Origin: Ditibartonella apis
GTDB taxonomy: Bacteria > Pseudomonadota > Alphaproteobacteria > Rhizobiales > Rhizobiaceae
Assembly (NCBI RefSeq): GCF_001952075.1
Contig: NZ_LXYU01000003.1
Coordinates: 310,001 to 374,000, forward strand
Reading direction: 5' to 3'
Length of the DNA: 64,000 bases
The number at the start of each line of letters is the position of its first letter. Position 1 is the first letter of the stretch. Below are positions 45,310 through 54,718 of this stretch, piece after piece. Under the pieces are notes generated by a model. That model did no database searches, was not told the DNA's origin, and saw only the letters and a program-made list of their open reading frames with translations. The translations under genes were made by a program, and so were the position numbers.

Positions 45310-45921
45310 ATGGCTGGTGAGGCACTGATTGTTGTGGATGTGCAAAACGATTTTCTACCCGGCGGTGCGCTGGCAGTTCCGGACGGTGATCTCATTCTTC
45401 CGACGGTTTATGCACTGATGATGCGCTTTGACCATGTCATCCTTACTCAAGATTGGCATCCGCAAAATCATCAAAGTTTTGCCTCCAACCATCAGGGATT
45501 TTCTCCATATGATACGATTACCGTTGATTATGGCCCGCAAACACTTTGGCCGGATCACTGTATACAAGGTTCTAATGGCGCGGCTCTCCATGGTTCGCTG
45601 CCCGTTGATAAGGCTGAAATGATTATCCGCAAGGGAATGGATCCGGAAATAGACAGCTATTCGGCATTTTTTGAAAATGATCGAAAAACCCCGACAGGGT
45701 TACGTGGCTACCTCAAAGAGCGTAGTTTGAACAAGCTTACATTCTGCGGTTTGGCAACCGACTTTTGTGTAGCCTATTCGGCACTTGACGCCAAAAATTG
45801 CGGCTTTGAAGCGTCGGTCGCTCTTGCCGCCTGTGCCGGAATTGATCTTAACGGTTCTCTCGACCTTATGCTTAAGACGATGAATGATTCCGGTGTCGAG
45901 CTGCTAATGGGTGCACTTTAG
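45310..45921 (+). CDS. pncA: Nicotinamidase
   Basis: Hydrolyses nicotinamide to nicotinate and ammonia for NAD salvage, and also activates pyrazinamide. The 203 residues show the cysteine-hydrolase pattern: ALIVVDVQNDFLPGGALAVP with the catalytic Asp, ILTQDWHPQNHQSFA with metal-ligand His residues, LWPDHCIQGSNGAAL with further metal ligands, IIRKGMDPEIDSYSAF with catalytic Lys, and the nucleophile Cys in FCGLATDFCVAYSALDA. AGGGGAGAAAAA lies before the ATG. Divergent from ugd. Together with the NiaP-type transporter at 17783 it fits import of vitamin B3. Confidence 0.96.
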   Translation: MAGEALIVVDVQNDFLPGGALAVPDGDLILPTVYALMMRFDHVILTQDWHPQNHQSFASNHQGFSPYDTITVDYGPQTLWPDHCIQGSNGAALHGSLPVDKAEMIIRKGMDPEIDSYSAFFENDRKTPTGLRGYLKERSLNKLTFCGLATDFCVAYSALDAKNCGFEASVALAACAGIDLNGSLDLMLKTMNDSGVELLMGAL

Positions 45922-46396
45922 ACCAAGGGGCGGAGTTTCCTTATTCAGTAAAGTGCACTGACTTATCGTCGTGATAATGCAATTCTGTTCGGGTCAGCCT
46001 AAGTCTATCGGGCAAGTGTCTGTTTTTCAAAATCGGAAATTGCTACTTGCTGAAAATAAGCGCTCGGTGACGAAACCTCGTTGTTGATGAGCTGTTTTCA
46101 AACATACCGGATTATTAACGATAGTTCAGGCTCATCGACCCATTTGCATAATCGGCGAGAAATCAGGATATTTTGTCATTTCTCCTGTTGAAGTTTGTAA
46201 GATGCTCCAATTGAAAAAGGAGAGGACAGTTTTCGACATCAGAGTTTGAAACAACAATAGAATTTTATCTCATGTCTTTTTTGTAAGACGATGTCTCGAA
46301 TAGCTCGATGATAACGGGCTATAAGTTCGAAAGGTGATGCCCTCAACTCGTTCCACTCAAAAGCTGATATTCCGGTTAAAACTTGTTTTTACAATT
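45922..46396. other. Intergenic region, no gene recognised
   Basis: About 475 bp between convergent genes pncA and the small exported protein. No strong terminator or coding frame seen. Confidence 0.4.
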
Positions 46397-46738
46397 TCAA
46401 CTTCTTGGCAGGCGCCTTGCGCAGCGGTTGAAGATGCTTTTGACGAATTTGTCTGTTGCATCAATACGATCGCGATTCGTTGAATATTGTTGTTCCTGAT
46501 AGGCAAGGGTAACAATTTTTCTGTAAACCGGCTCAAGCATTTTCTGGTGCTCGTTAGATTGTTCTTTCAAACCGTTAAGAACAAGCCCCATGGCCTTTTC
46601 TATCGGCACACCGCTTTGACGAACCATCATGACAGATCGGCCGACCTCTGCAACATCTTTGCATGGAATGTCGGTTTCCTGTGAAAAAGCAGTTAATGGA
46701 AAAAGAACAAAAACAAAAAAGACGCTAGCAAAACGCAT
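46397..46738 (-). CDS. Small exported protein, unknown function
   Basis: 113 residues from the ATG at 46738, which follows CAGGAGACTTTG. A signal peptide (MRFASVFFVFVLFPLTAFSQ, cut about there) leads to a helical mature part: DIPCKDVAEVGRSVMMVRQS, then VPIEKAMGLVLNGLKEQSNE and KIVTLAYQEQQYSTNRDRID, ending KSIFNRCARRL. Two Cys (IPC and NRC) could form a disulfide. It looks like small periplasmic hypothetical proteins seen across proteobacteria, but I recognise no named family. The longer frame from 46798 would spoil the signal peptide. Confidence 0.7.
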   Translation of the reverse strand: MRFASVFFVFVLFPLTAFSQETDIPCKDVAEVGRSVMMVRQSGVPIEKAMGLVLNGLKEQSNEHQKMLEPVYRKIVTLAYQEQQYSTNRDRIDATDKFVKSIFNRCARRLPRS

Positions 46739-46831
46739 CAAAGTCTCCTGATCGAAAGAGGGGTTCTGTTTGAAACGGCATATGAACTTGAAAAACATTT
46801 TATCCAGCTAATGAAGTTAAGAAAAGTCATG

Positions 46832-47425
46832 TCAAGAGGCACTTTTCCGTCCGCTACCCAAAAAAATCGAGATGTCCTGCTGCGGTGTTTTCTCGTCGAG
46901 CCACAAAATCATATTTGCCAATCGAGGCAAATATTGTTTCGATTTTTCTGCAAGATAAAGCCAATCCCCGATTGTTAGCGAAAAATAATCCGCAATTGAA
47001 AGGATTTTATGCAATTGTCTCATCAGACGTGGACTGTAGACGTCCGACCCCATGCGCCGCTTTTCATTTTTTAAACAAAACCGTGTCGCAAAGTATCGCC
47101 AGTTGCTATAATCTTCCGGCCTATCAAGAACAAGTTTCGCAAACCGGCCTTGAGCAAGTGCGGGGATAGCCCAAAATCCCAAGGGAAACGGTGCGTAAAC
47201 AATGAAATTGTTTTGTTGTCTTGCCTTTTCAAGAAAGATATTGCGACCAATCCGGTACTGTTTCTTTTCTTGTTCAGAAAATGCTGAAGGTATTTCAAAC
47301 AAACTGTCGGGCACAAGAAGGAGATTGTCGCTTTCGACCGAGCTTTCTGTCTTGCCATCGCGATCGAAAACGATCGGCGGCATTAGGTTTTTTCCAAGCG
47401 TTAGCTGGTTCTGGACCTTAAGCAT
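46832..47425 (-). CDS. Unknown protein
   Basis: 197-residue soluble protein, no domain recognised. Hydrophobic patches are short; it has PLGFWAIPALAQGRFAKLVL in the middle, RYFATRFCLKNEKRRMG, then SPRLMRQLHKILSIADYFSL and a C-terminal helix IGDWLYLAEKSKQYLPRLAN. The frame is well filled and composition is normal for a gene, with Arg/Lys-rich parts. The ATG at 47425 has only a weak site (TTGAAAA) upstream. The next gene on the strand follows after 93 bp, perhaps one transcript. Confidence 0.6.
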   Translation of the reverse strand: MLKVQNQLTLGKNLMPPIVFDRDGKTESSVESDNLLLVPDSLFEIPSAFSEQEKKQYRIGRNIFLEKARQQNNFIVYAPFPLGFWAIPALAQGRFAKLVLDRPEDYSNWRYFATRFCLKNEKRRMGSDVYSPRLMRQLHKILSIADYFSLTIGDWLYLAEKSKQYLPRLANMILWLDEKTPQQDISIFLGSGRKSAS

Positions 47426-47928
47426 TTTTCAACGTGTTTTCATTCACTTTGCTGAAGATATCGAAACACCGAATTTGTGTTTTATATTCTTATTTGTCGA
47501 ACTTGAAAAAACAATGCCATTATTTAAAAAATCCGGCTTGCCGGGCGAATAATGCAAAGTTTGTTATGAAGCTTTCTAAGCCTCATTGTAGCACCCGATT
47601 TAAAAGAGGGGGATAGCAGCGCATAAAATCCCTTTGAAAAAACCGAAAATAGGGAGACGCGTTCCACATCCGCTTGGTTTCAAGAGGTAACAATAACAGC
47701 AGATTTATTTGGGTCGGGGGAAGAGGGGTATTATACCCGCCCAAGGTAAAAAGGGATAAGCGATTTCGAACCTTTTTGCCTTGACTATAGATTGCCGACC
47801 TCGACTCTTTCGGTTAAAAGACAGAAACAACATGGTTTTGACACAGTGTTTTCAATAAAACGCTTTTAAAGGGAAAATGCGAAAAAAAGCATTTCAACTC
47901 CCGTCAATCAAGGAATGGAAGAACATAT
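47426..47928. other. Divergent region before ettA
   Basis: About 500 bp between an unknown gene (minus) and ettA (plus). No convincing gene; the short plus-strand frame at 47434-47616 is unlike a real one. It should contain the ettA promoter. Confidence 0.4.
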
Positions 47929-49578
47929 ATGGCGCGGCAATTTATCTATCATATGGCTGGTCTTAGCAAATCCTACGGCAATAAAAAAATTTTGGACAAT
48001 ATCAATCTGTCTTTCTATCCCGATGCAAAAATAGGTATTCTGGGGCCAAACGGCGCTGGTAAGTCGACGATTTTGCGGATTATGGCCGGCATTGACAAAG
48101 AATTCACCGGTGAAGCCTGGCTTGCCGAAGGTGCTACTTGCGGATATTTGCCACAAGAGCCGGTTCTCGATGCGACAAAAGATGTCCGTGGAAATGTGAT
48201 GGAAGGCGTTTCCGATAAAAAGGCAATTCTTGACCGCTATAATGAATTGATGATGAACTATTCTGACGAAACCGCCGAAGAAGGTGCAAAACTTCAGGAT
48301 ATTATCGACAGCCGCAACCTGTGGGATCTTGATTCACAGGTGGAAATGGCAATGGATGCGCTGCGTTGCCCGCCCGCAGATGCCGACGTTTCCAAATTAT
48401 CGGGTGGTGAAAAACGCCGCGTTGCTTTATGTAAATTATTGTTGCAACAGCCCAATCTGTTATTGCTTGACGAACCGACCAACCATCTTGATGCCGAAAC
48501 CACAGCATGGCTTGAAAAGCATTTGCGTGAATACCCGGGTGCGGTTCTCATCATCACCCACGATCGCTATTTCCTTGATCACGTAACCGGCTGGATTCTG
48601 GAGCTTGATCGTGGCCATGGCATACCTTACGAGGGCAATTATTCAGCCTATCTGGAAGCTAAAGCCAAACGTCTTGCACAGGAAGGACGTGAAGAAGCTG
48701 CCCGCCAGAAGGCTTTGACACGTGAGCAAGAATGGATTGCATCAAGTCCGAAGGCTCGGCAGGCAAAATCGAAAGCGCGTATCAAGGCTTATGACGAATT
48801 GGTCAAGGCTGCCAATGACCGCCGTCCCGGTGAAGCGCAAATCATCATTCCGGTTGGCGAAAGATTGGGGCAGGTTGTCATTGAAGTTGAACATTTAAGC
48901 AAAGGTTTTGGTGATCACATGTTGATCGACGACCTGTCTTTCAAATTACCGGCAGGCGGTATCGTCGGTGTTATCGGTCCTAACGGTGCCGGTAAAACAA
49001 CATTGTTCAAAATGTTGACGGGGCAGGAAAAGCCGGATTCCGGGACAATCCGTATTGGTGACACAGTCAAAATGAGCTATGTCGATCAAAGTCGTGATGC
49101 ACTCGACCCGAATAAAACAGTCTGGGAAGAAATTTCCGGTGGCAACGATATTATCAAACTAGGCAAATATGAAATGAATAGCCGTGCCTATTGCGGTGCG
49201 TTCAACTTCAAGGGTGGTGACCAGCAGCAAAAGGTTGGCAACCTTTCGGGCGGTCAGAGAAACCGTGTGCATCTTGCCAAACTTTTGAAAGAGGGCGGCA
49301 ATGTTTTGTTGCTCGACGAGCCGACCAACGATCTTGATACCGAAACGCTGGCAGCTTTGGAGGAAGCTCTCGAAAACTTTGCCGGCTGTGCCGTTGTTAT
49401 CAGCCACGATCGTATGTTCCTTGATCGCTTGGCGACACATATGCTGGCTTTCGAGGGTGACAGTCATGTGGAATGGTTTGAAGGCAATTTTGAAGAATAC
49501 GAGGCCGATAAAATACGCCGTCTTGGACCGGAATCCGTCAATCCGAAACGGGTCACTTACAAACGTTTGACACGCTGA
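47929..49578 (+). CDS. ettA: Energy-dependent translational throttle protein EttA (ABC-F)
   Basis: Cytoplasmic ABC-F ATPase that binds the ribosomal E site and gates entry of ribosomes into elongation by ATP/ADP ratio. The 549 residues contain two ABC domains: first with [20 protein letters not shown], signature [20 protein letters not shown] and Walker [15 protein letters not shown]; second with [40 protein letters not shown] and [14 protein letters not shown]. The EttA-type arm is visible ([20 protein letters not shown]), and the interdomain linker [20 protein letters not shown]. Length and the ending VTYKRLTR match EttA. GAATGGAAGAACATAT precedes the ATG. Monocistronic with a terminator. 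Confidence 0.97.
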   Translation: MARQFIYHMAGLSKSYGNKKILDNINLSFYPDAKIGILGPNGAGKSTILRIMAGIDKEFTGEAWLAEGATCGYLPQEPVLDATKDVRGNVMEGVSDKKAILDRYNELMMNYSDETAEEGAKLQDIIDSRNLWDLDSQVEMAMDALRCPPADADVSKLSGGEKRRVALCKLLLQQPNLLLLDEPTNHLDAETTAWLEKHLREYPGAVLIITHDRYFLDHVTGWILELDRGHGIPYEGNYSAYLEAKAKRLAQEGREEAARQKALTREQEWIASSPKARQAKSKARIKAYDELVKAANDRRPGEAQIIIPVGERLGQVVIEVEHLSKGFGDHMLIDDLSFKLPAGGIVGVIGPNGAGKTTLFKMLTGQEKPDSGTIRIGDTVKMSYVDQSRDALDPNKTVWEEISGGNDIIKLGKYEMNSRAYCGAFNFKGGDQQQKVGNLSGGQRNRVHLAKLLKEGGNVLLLDEPTNDLDTETLAALEEALENFAGCAVVISHDRMFLDRLATHMLAFEGDSHVEWFEGNFEEYEADKIRRLGPESVNPKRVTYKRLTR

Positions 49579-49634
49579 GATTCATCACGCTTTCAAGAAC
49601 CATTATCGTCGGGTTTCGATTTTTATGAGAGAAG

Positions 49635-49658
49635 AAGCGGGGTTTCCCCGCTTTTTTT
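49635..49658 (+). terminator. Rho-independent terminator after ettA
   Basis: GC-rich stem AAGCGGGG / CCCCGCTT with a three-base loop and seven T, about 55 bp after the ettA stop. Confidence 0.93.
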
Positions 49659-50256
49659 ATTTTTCCCTGTTTGATCGATTGCTGCCAATGTCGGTGTCGG
49701 CCATTTTGCTAACATTTTTACCTGTGTGATTTTCAACTGAGAGACGAAACCATAGAATAAAAACTGGATATAATCCCGATAAAAATCGGCAACAATTTTT
49801 CCGGTTAAAATAAATCAGCAGGCTTTCCGGTCGTTCAGGCTTTATCCATTCCTTTAAAATGAAAAAATCTATTCGGTTAAAACCGACTAAGAGAAGGCTG
49901 GAAAACTCGGTTATGAGAGATGAGTTAGATGGAAATAAGTTTCGTCAAAATTGAAGCTTTACCAGCCAATTAAAAGCAGGATAAAGGATTTTAAAAACAG
50001 CCGTGAAAAAAGCGGTTGAGGCACTCGAAGTACATCCGTCCATCCCGACGAACGGTGAAAGAACATGCGCAACCCGATATGGTCTTTTTCAGATAGATGA
50101 AGCGAAAGAACACAACCGGTGGAGGTTTAAAACCAAACGTTTTTCACGTTTGAAGAGAAATTCGGACTATATGGGGAATTTTTGACTTTATGGGTGTCTT
50201 GACCGCAAAAAGTGGTAAACTGGTTTCACTGCCCGATAAGACAATGGAGAAAATTT
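49659..50256. other. Intergenic region before tam
   Basis: About 600 bp; a 60-codon frame at 50003-50185 has no family likeness. Probably contains the tam promoter. Nothing else recognised. Confidence 0.4.
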
Positions 50257-51021
50257 ATGCAAGATTGGTCAGCACAAGATTATTTGAAATTCGAGGATGA
50301 ACGTTTAAGACCGGTACATGACCTTGCCAATGCTGTTCCTCTGAAAGAGGTAAAAACCATTGTCGATCTTGGTTGCGGCCCGGGAACTTCAACCGAAGTT
50401 CTGTGCGAGCATTGGCCAAGAGCCAAGGTTTCGGGCTTTGACTCTTCTGCCGAGATGATCGCCAGTGCGAAGAAGCGGTTGCCAAAAATCGAATTTACGG
50501 TTCAGGATATTGAAAAATGGTCTCCGGACAGCGATGTCGATCTATTGTTCTCGAACGCGGTGTTTCAATGGTTGCCAGATCATATTGATGAGATGAAACG
50601 GTTGGTCTCTGCCATGAAAAGCGGTGCAGCACTGGCCGTACAAATGCCGGATAACCTGTTCGAGCCACTTCATCGGGCAATGATTCACGTTGCCGAAGAC
50701 AAACGTTGGAATGATCGTATCGGTGCTGTAGCACGGGAAAAACTCCCGAATGTCTCTGTCTATTACGATGCTTTGAAGCCGCTTGTGCGCTATATTGATA
50801 TTTGGCAGACAATCTACAACCCGATTATGGAAAATCATGAAGCGATTGTCGATTGGGTGAAAGGTGCAGCCTTGCGGCCGTTTCTGGCTCCATTGAACGA
50901 CGAGGAAAAGCAGGACTACCTTGCTCTTTATCTTGAACGCATTAAAAAGCTTTATCCGACACAATATGACGGTAAAGTGCTTTTGCGTTTTCCGCGCATG
51001 TTTTTGGTTTTGGTCAAGTAA
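50257..51021 (+). CDS. tam: Trans-aconitate 2-methyltransferase
   Basis: S-adenosylmethionine-dependent methyltransferase that monomethylates trans-aconitate, an inhibitor of aconitase formed from cis-aconitate. The 254 residues start WSAQDYLKFEDERLRPVHDL (family-typical), then the SAM-binding IVDLGCGPGTSTEVLCEHWP, ASAKKRLPKIEFTVQDIEKW, LLFSNAVFQWLPDHIDEMKR and AVQMPDNLFEPLHRAM. C-terminal helical part includes YLALYLERIKKLYPTQYDGK and ends in RFPRMFLVLVK. The start at 50257 follows TGGAGAAAATTT; the longer frame to 50212 has no better site. Ends against the terminator at 51066. Confidence 0.93.
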   Translation: MQDWSAQDYLKFEDERLRPVHDLANAVPLKEVKTIVDLGCGPGTSTEVLCEHWPRAKVSGFDSSAEMIASAKKRLPKIEFTVQDIEKWSPDSDVDLLFSNAVFQWLPDHIDEMKRLVSAMKSGAALAVQMPDNLFEPLHRAMIHVAEDKRWNDRIGAVAREKLPNVSVYYDALKPLVRYIDIWQTIYNPIMENHEAIVDWVKGAALRPFLAPLNDEEKQDYLALYLERIKKLYPTQYDGKVLLRFPRMFLVLVK

Positions 51022-51466
51022 AGTTCAAGATCAAAATCTGCGTGTTGCTATCATGAATCCAATTGAAAGAGCCATATATGTTATGGCTCTTTTTATTTTC
51101 CGGTTTTCCGGACAAGCTCACATCGGGATGAGATAAAATAATTTTTCGGATTAAAATCATTTTACGAGATTTGTCGCGAAGATTTCCCAATGGGGTTCTG
51201 CCACATATGTTCCCGTCATTTTCGCAATCAGCCTTATAACCTTTAGGCTTATATAAACGTGCTACAAAACCAGTTCTGTCCGTATGATAAAAATTTTCCC
51301 AGACCTCCCAGTTTTGTTCTGCTTCATTGATTTTGTCTGGCCAATTTGTATCAAATGGCTCATTTCCCGGCGGGTCTTTATAAATCAGCTTGCATAAATA
51401 AGCGGCCTGCATCTTACAATAATTGCTAATGGTGCTACCATGCACCTGTGTCTGTTCATTGGTCAT
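51014..51466 (-). pseudogene. Truncated lipase-like gene (possible effector)
   Basis: Starts at the ATG at 51466 with AAGGAGCTGTGCA upstream and overlaps the ankyrin gene by 11 bp, so the two are co-translated. The first about 105 residues look like the N-terminal part of class 3 lipase-type proteins: NYCKMQAAYLCKLIYKDPPG, then WEVWENFYHTDRTGFVARLY, typically before the AFRGT and GHSLG motifs, which are missing. After about residue 108 (near 51140) the frame continues into unrelated sequence through the tam terminator and antisense of the tam end, giving a 150-residue read-through. The catalytic part has been deleted. Lipase identity is tentative. Confidence 0.5.
51066..51095 (+). terminator. 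Rho-independent terminator after tam
   Basis: Stem AAAGAGCCATA / TATGGCTCTTT with a five-base loop and T-run. It lies within the 3' extension of the truncated minus-strand lipase-like frame, one reason to call that frame broken. Confidence 0.9.
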
Positions 51467-52397
51467 TGCACAGCTCCTTGTCATCAAGGGCTAAAATATC
51501 TTTCCATGGAATAGATCCATTAAACATTCTTTGCGTATTTGGATTTTCTTTGAAATTTGGATGATATTTCAAAATGCGCATGGCCAATTTTTTGTAAACA
51601 GCTTCACGCTTTGGATTATCAGGGCCGGACGGGCTTAAAATATTAACAATATCCGATACCGCTTTATCTGAAGCAAAGTCAAAAGCACCATGACATACAA
51701 TATCACACACCAATTTCATACTTCGCTCATCTCGATTGAGAGCTAATGAAATGACTGCATTAAAATTACCATCATTATCATAGACTAACGGGTTGGCACC
51801 GGCTTTAAGCAAAACCTCTACCCCATCAAAATTCTTCATGAGGGCAACATAATAGAAAAATGGTGAACCAGATTGGCCAGGCAACTTGTGATTTGGATCA
51901 CCACCGTTTTTGAGATAAATTTTAATCAGGTCTGTCTTGAACTTGACGCCAAGGTCGGGCCGGGAAGACATATTCATGGCTCCCATATAATAAGTAAAAT
52001 CGCGTCCTGAACCGGTTGAGGGCTGATCAATCATATAAGGGTCTGCACCACCAGCCAATAAAGCATCAATGGCCTGTAGATTATATTGATCAAGCGCAAA
52101 ATACAGCAAGGTGATTTCACCTTCATAACGAGCATTGAGACTGCCTTCGGGCAGGGCTTTCACCTCGTCCACTGTTATGGGGTCTTGTCGTTCAATTTTG
52201 CGTGCTAAATGATAAACAGCAGGGGCCTCATGTTTGAAATAGGAGTAAGCTCTAGGCGCTGTATCATCAATCTGTTCATTCACGATCTGGGGTTCCCTTG
52301 CCAGCATTGATGTATAAAAAGAAAATAACATGTAAAACACAGTCAGAACCGCTGCAATTAAACATGTATATCGGATAATGCGCTCAAATTTATTCAT
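51456..52397 (-). CDS. Ankyrin-repeat membrane-anchored protein
   Basis: 313 residues. N-terminal membrane helix (YTCLIAAVLTVFYMLFSFYT, about residues 10-30) followed by a region of ankyrin-like repeats: ITLLYFALDQYNLQAIDALL AGGADPYM, later IKIYLKNGGDPNHKLPGQSG, SPFFYYVALMKNFDGVEVLL KAGANPLVYDNDGN, each with the A/G-G-A-D/N-P turn. The domain should face the periplasm. It is upstream of, and coupled to, a truncated lipase-like gene; ankyrin proteins commonly act as immunity partners of secreted lipase effectors. That function is inferred. Start 52397 follows AAAGGTTAATTG. Confidence 0.75.
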   Translation of the reverse strand: MNKFERIIRYTCLIAAVLTVFYMLFSFYTSMLAREPQIVNEQIDDTAPRAYSYFKHEAPAVYHLARKIERQDPITVDEVKALPEGSLNARYEGEITLLYFALDQYNLQAIDALLAGGADPYMIDQPSTGSGRDFTYYMGAMNMSSRPDLGVKFKTDLIKIYLKNGGDPNHKLPGQSGSPFFYYVALMKNFDGVEVLLKAGANPLVYDNDGNFNAVISLALNRDERSMKLVCDIVCHGAFDFASDKAVSDIVNILSPSGPDNPKREAVYKKLAMRILKYHPNFKENPNTQRMFNGSIPWKDILALDDKELCNDQ

Positions 52398-52856
52398 CAA
52401 TTAACCTTTACAATATCTGATGCTAAAGTAATAAAGATAGATTCTAGTGTTGCATTTTACACTGGAATCTACCAATAAATCGAACATAAAATAATGAAAT
52501 AGCAGATGAAAAATCCGATGTGGGGAGGAAATGTAAGCGAAGCAATTGCCATAATAAACGGGAAGACGATTTTTAATGGTGTTTTTAACCGCCAATTGAT
52601 TCGTCTTGACCGCGTTAGTGTTTTTGAAGTTTTCGGGGTTGAAATTTGCTCACTAAAAGCGGCGCACCACTTCATTTACTGTTGCATAATTGTCTTGCTA
52701 CGCGGAAAAGTTGTCTTTAAAGAACTTAAATAGCTTTAAAAATGGTGGTTATAATCTGAAAATACTTTTTATTATGTTAACTATCTATTAACCACGTTGT
52801 ACGAGAAAAATACCAGCGGTCAAACGTATCGCAATAACGAGGTTTCTAGACATCAA
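52398..52856. other. Region between the ankyrin gene and the L,D-transpeptidase gene
   Basis: About 460 bp. A minus-strand frame at 52469-52675 encodes a 68-residue peptide whose last 35 residues are hydrophobic (FPFIMAIASLTFPPHIGFFI ...), and a plus-strand frame lies at 52506-52733. Neither has a good ribosome binding site. A small membrane protein or another piece of the effector locus is possible, not supported. Confidence 0.3.
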
Positions 52857-53561
52857 ATGAAATACTTCTGGCAACAAAAAACGGGGCTTGCAGCGGCTCT
52901 CGGCATTTTGGGCTTTGGGCTTGTCGGCTGTGCAACGACACCTGCTCCAACAGTAGTACCGAACGACAATGTAAACGTTGCACCGGCAAAAACGGTTGTC
53001 ACGTCAACTTTGCTTGGCACCCAATCGGTTTATGACCGTTATGAGCAAACTCCTGACGAGCCATTTAAAATTCCACCGGTTACAGTAAAGATTCCTGAAC
53101 AATACGAGCGCACGGTTGTTCCTTATCCGACCACCGAGATTCCCGGAACCATTATTGTCGAACCGGAAAATCACTACCTTTACCTTGTAACGGGCGACGG
53201 TCAGGCTATTCGCTATGGCGTCGGTGTCGGTGCTTCCGGTCTTGGCTTCCATGGTGAAGCGAGGGTTCAATTCAAGCGTAAATGGCCGCGCTGGATTCCG
53301 ACTGCCGATATGGTTCAGCGTAAACCCCAGCAATATAAGCGTTTTGCCGATGGTGTTCCCGGTGGCTTGCATAGCCCGCTTGGCGCCCGCGCGCTCTATC
53401 TCTTCCAGGGGAATACCGACACTTATTTCCGTATTCATGGCACAACACAACCTTCAAGCATCGGCAAAAATGTGTCAGCAGGCTGCATCCGTATGTTGAA
53501 CAAGGATGTTGTTGATCTTTTCGAGCGCGTACAGATCGGCTCAAAAGTGATTGTTCGTTAA
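52857..53561 (+). CDS. L,D-transpeptidase lipoprotein (YkuD domain)
   Basis: Periplasmic enzyme that makes 3-3 peptide crosslinks in peptidoglycan or attaches outer-membrane proteins to it. The 234 residues begin with a lipoprotein signal (GLAAALGILGFGLVGC, lipobox LVGC at about residue 24). The YkuD domain starts near ITIVEPENHYLYLV and ends with the active-site motif IHGTTQPSSIGKNVSAGCIR MLNKDVVDLF, containing the HGT His and the nucleophile Cys in SAGCIRM. ATG 52857 gives the lipoprotein signal directly; the frame is open upstream to 52797 but without one. A terminator follows. Alphaproteobacteria with few other crosslinks often have several such enzymes. Confidence 0.92.
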   Translation: MKYFWQQKTGLAAALGILGFGLVGCATTPAPTVVPNDNVNVAPAKTVVTSTLLGTQSVYDRYEQTPDEPFKIPPVTVKIPEQYERTVVPYPTTEIPGTIIVEPENHYLYLVTGDGQAIRYGVGVGASGLGFHGEARVQFKRKWPRWIPTADMVQRKPQQYKRFADGVPGGLHSPLGARALYLFQGNTDTYFRIHGTTQPSSIGKNVSAGCIRMLNKDVVDLFERVQIGSKVIVR

Positions 53562-53586
53562 TTTTTCCTCATAAGTGGTTCATTTG

Positions 53587-53611
53587 AAAGGGCGGTTTTC
53601 CCGCCCTTTTT
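53587..53611 (+). terminator. Rho-independent terminator after the L,D-transpeptidase gene
   Basis: Stem AAAGGGCGG / CCGCCCTTT, five-base loop, T-run, 25 bp after the stop. Confidence 0.92.
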
Positions 53612-53851
53612 CTTTTCCTACCTCGATTGTTTTTTTAAAACATGTCGCATCGGTTCGCAGGCTTATATTTTTGCTTATGAAATCATGAGGCCGGATTTTT
53701 AAGCTTTGATAGCCGCATTTATTATCTTCGATGAGGTGCTTGAAAAATCACGATGCGAACAGAATAAAGTCCGAATTGGTGCTGATTTTCGTGTAATCGC
53801 ATATTTTCTCTATGCGATTGGCTAATATCGCAGAAGTCGTTCAAGCGTGTG

Positions 53852-54157
53852 TTACAATTTGTCTTCCACGTCGACAAAACGGGTTGCCCGCCATTCTGTC
53901 AGTTTTTCGTTAATATCATCAATGACAAAAAACCGTGCCGAGTCTTTATCATATCCCTCGTCACGCAATTCATCATAATTTGTGTAAGTGTGTCGGATAT
54001 AAGCAACAATCGACAACCAAACGGCAATAGAGGGGGGAAGATGCTTCATATGCGGGCTTAACGATGCAGACCTGATCGGTTCGCTATCGGCATAGGGGGC
54101 TTGCGGTATCAGTAGCGTCAATTCTTTTGCAACAGCGCGTTGTCTCTTCGTCGTCAT
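53852..54157 (-). CDS. DUF2293 family protein
   Basis: 101-residue cytoplasmic protein of the DUF2293 family, common in Rhizobiales; function unknown. Family pattern: KRQRAVAKELTLLIPQAPYA, SPHMKHLPPSIAVWLSIVAY IRHTYTNYDELRDEGYD, then SARFFVIDDINEKLTEWRAT R. I start at the ATG at 54157; a TTG six bases upstream is in frame. Single gene, divergent from the ArsR-type regulator, 560 bp away. Confidence 0.88.
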   Translation of the reverse strand: MTTKRQRAVAKELTLLIPQAPYADSEPIRSASLSPHMKHLPPSIAVWLSIVAYIRHTYTNYDELRDEGYDKDSARFFVIDDINEKLTEWRATRFVDVEDKL

Positions 54158-54718
54158 GGACAAATAAAAAATTGAACTTGTTTTCTTGTCAAACAGATTT
54201 TTGTCATTTGCGTTTATATAAGCTTATACGTCAAAATATAAAAACAGTTGCACCCGCTAATCAGGTTACAATTTTCCATTGATCAAAGGGAAGATTTGCT
54301 GCTCTCAATACTCCCGAAAAGCAATTCCTACCTTTAAGATAAAGCTTTTTTGAAAAACAATGTTGGGCGTATCAACAGCCCGAACAGTACTAAAACGGGA
54401 TTTTTGAAAAATTTAACTGTATGTAGATCGGTAAGCGCTTCCCTAAACGGGGTAAGAAAAAACAATTGAAAAAACGGTGCTGAATAACTTCTTTTTATAG
54501 GCGTATAAACTCTTTTTTCGCGAAGATTATCTCGGGTTGCATCGTATCGCGATATTCCGTCTATCAAGCAAAACGGCTTCGGAGAAAACATGTCCCGACG
54601 TAAAAAGATATGTATTGAAGGGGAATTTTCCGGTGTTTGTGGGCATAAGTAATCTCTCTGCTTGACATTTGTGAAATATATAAAGATATCTTTATGTCTA
54701 TAAGAGCGGAGAAAAGTC
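54158..54718. other. Region upstream of the ArsR-methyltransferase/metF operon
   Basis: About 560 bp between DUF2293 and the operon. Only the last 60 bp carry a recognisable element: a TTGACA at 54662-54667 and the palindrome at 54680-54695. The rest holds no gene I can support; a 166-codon minus-strand frame at 54334-54834 crosses the operator and regulator start and is an accident. Confidence 0.5.
54680..54695. promoter_or_regulatory. Perfect palindrome, probable operator of the ArsR-type regulator
   Basis: ATAAAGATATCTTTAT is a perfect 16-bp palindrome that begins 12 bp after a TTGACA (-35) and overlaps the expected -10 (GATATC at 54685-54690, spacing 17). It lies 24-39 bp before the regulator's ATG. 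This is the layout of an autorepressed operon. Binding by the adjacent ArsR-type protein is inferred. Confidence 0.7.
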
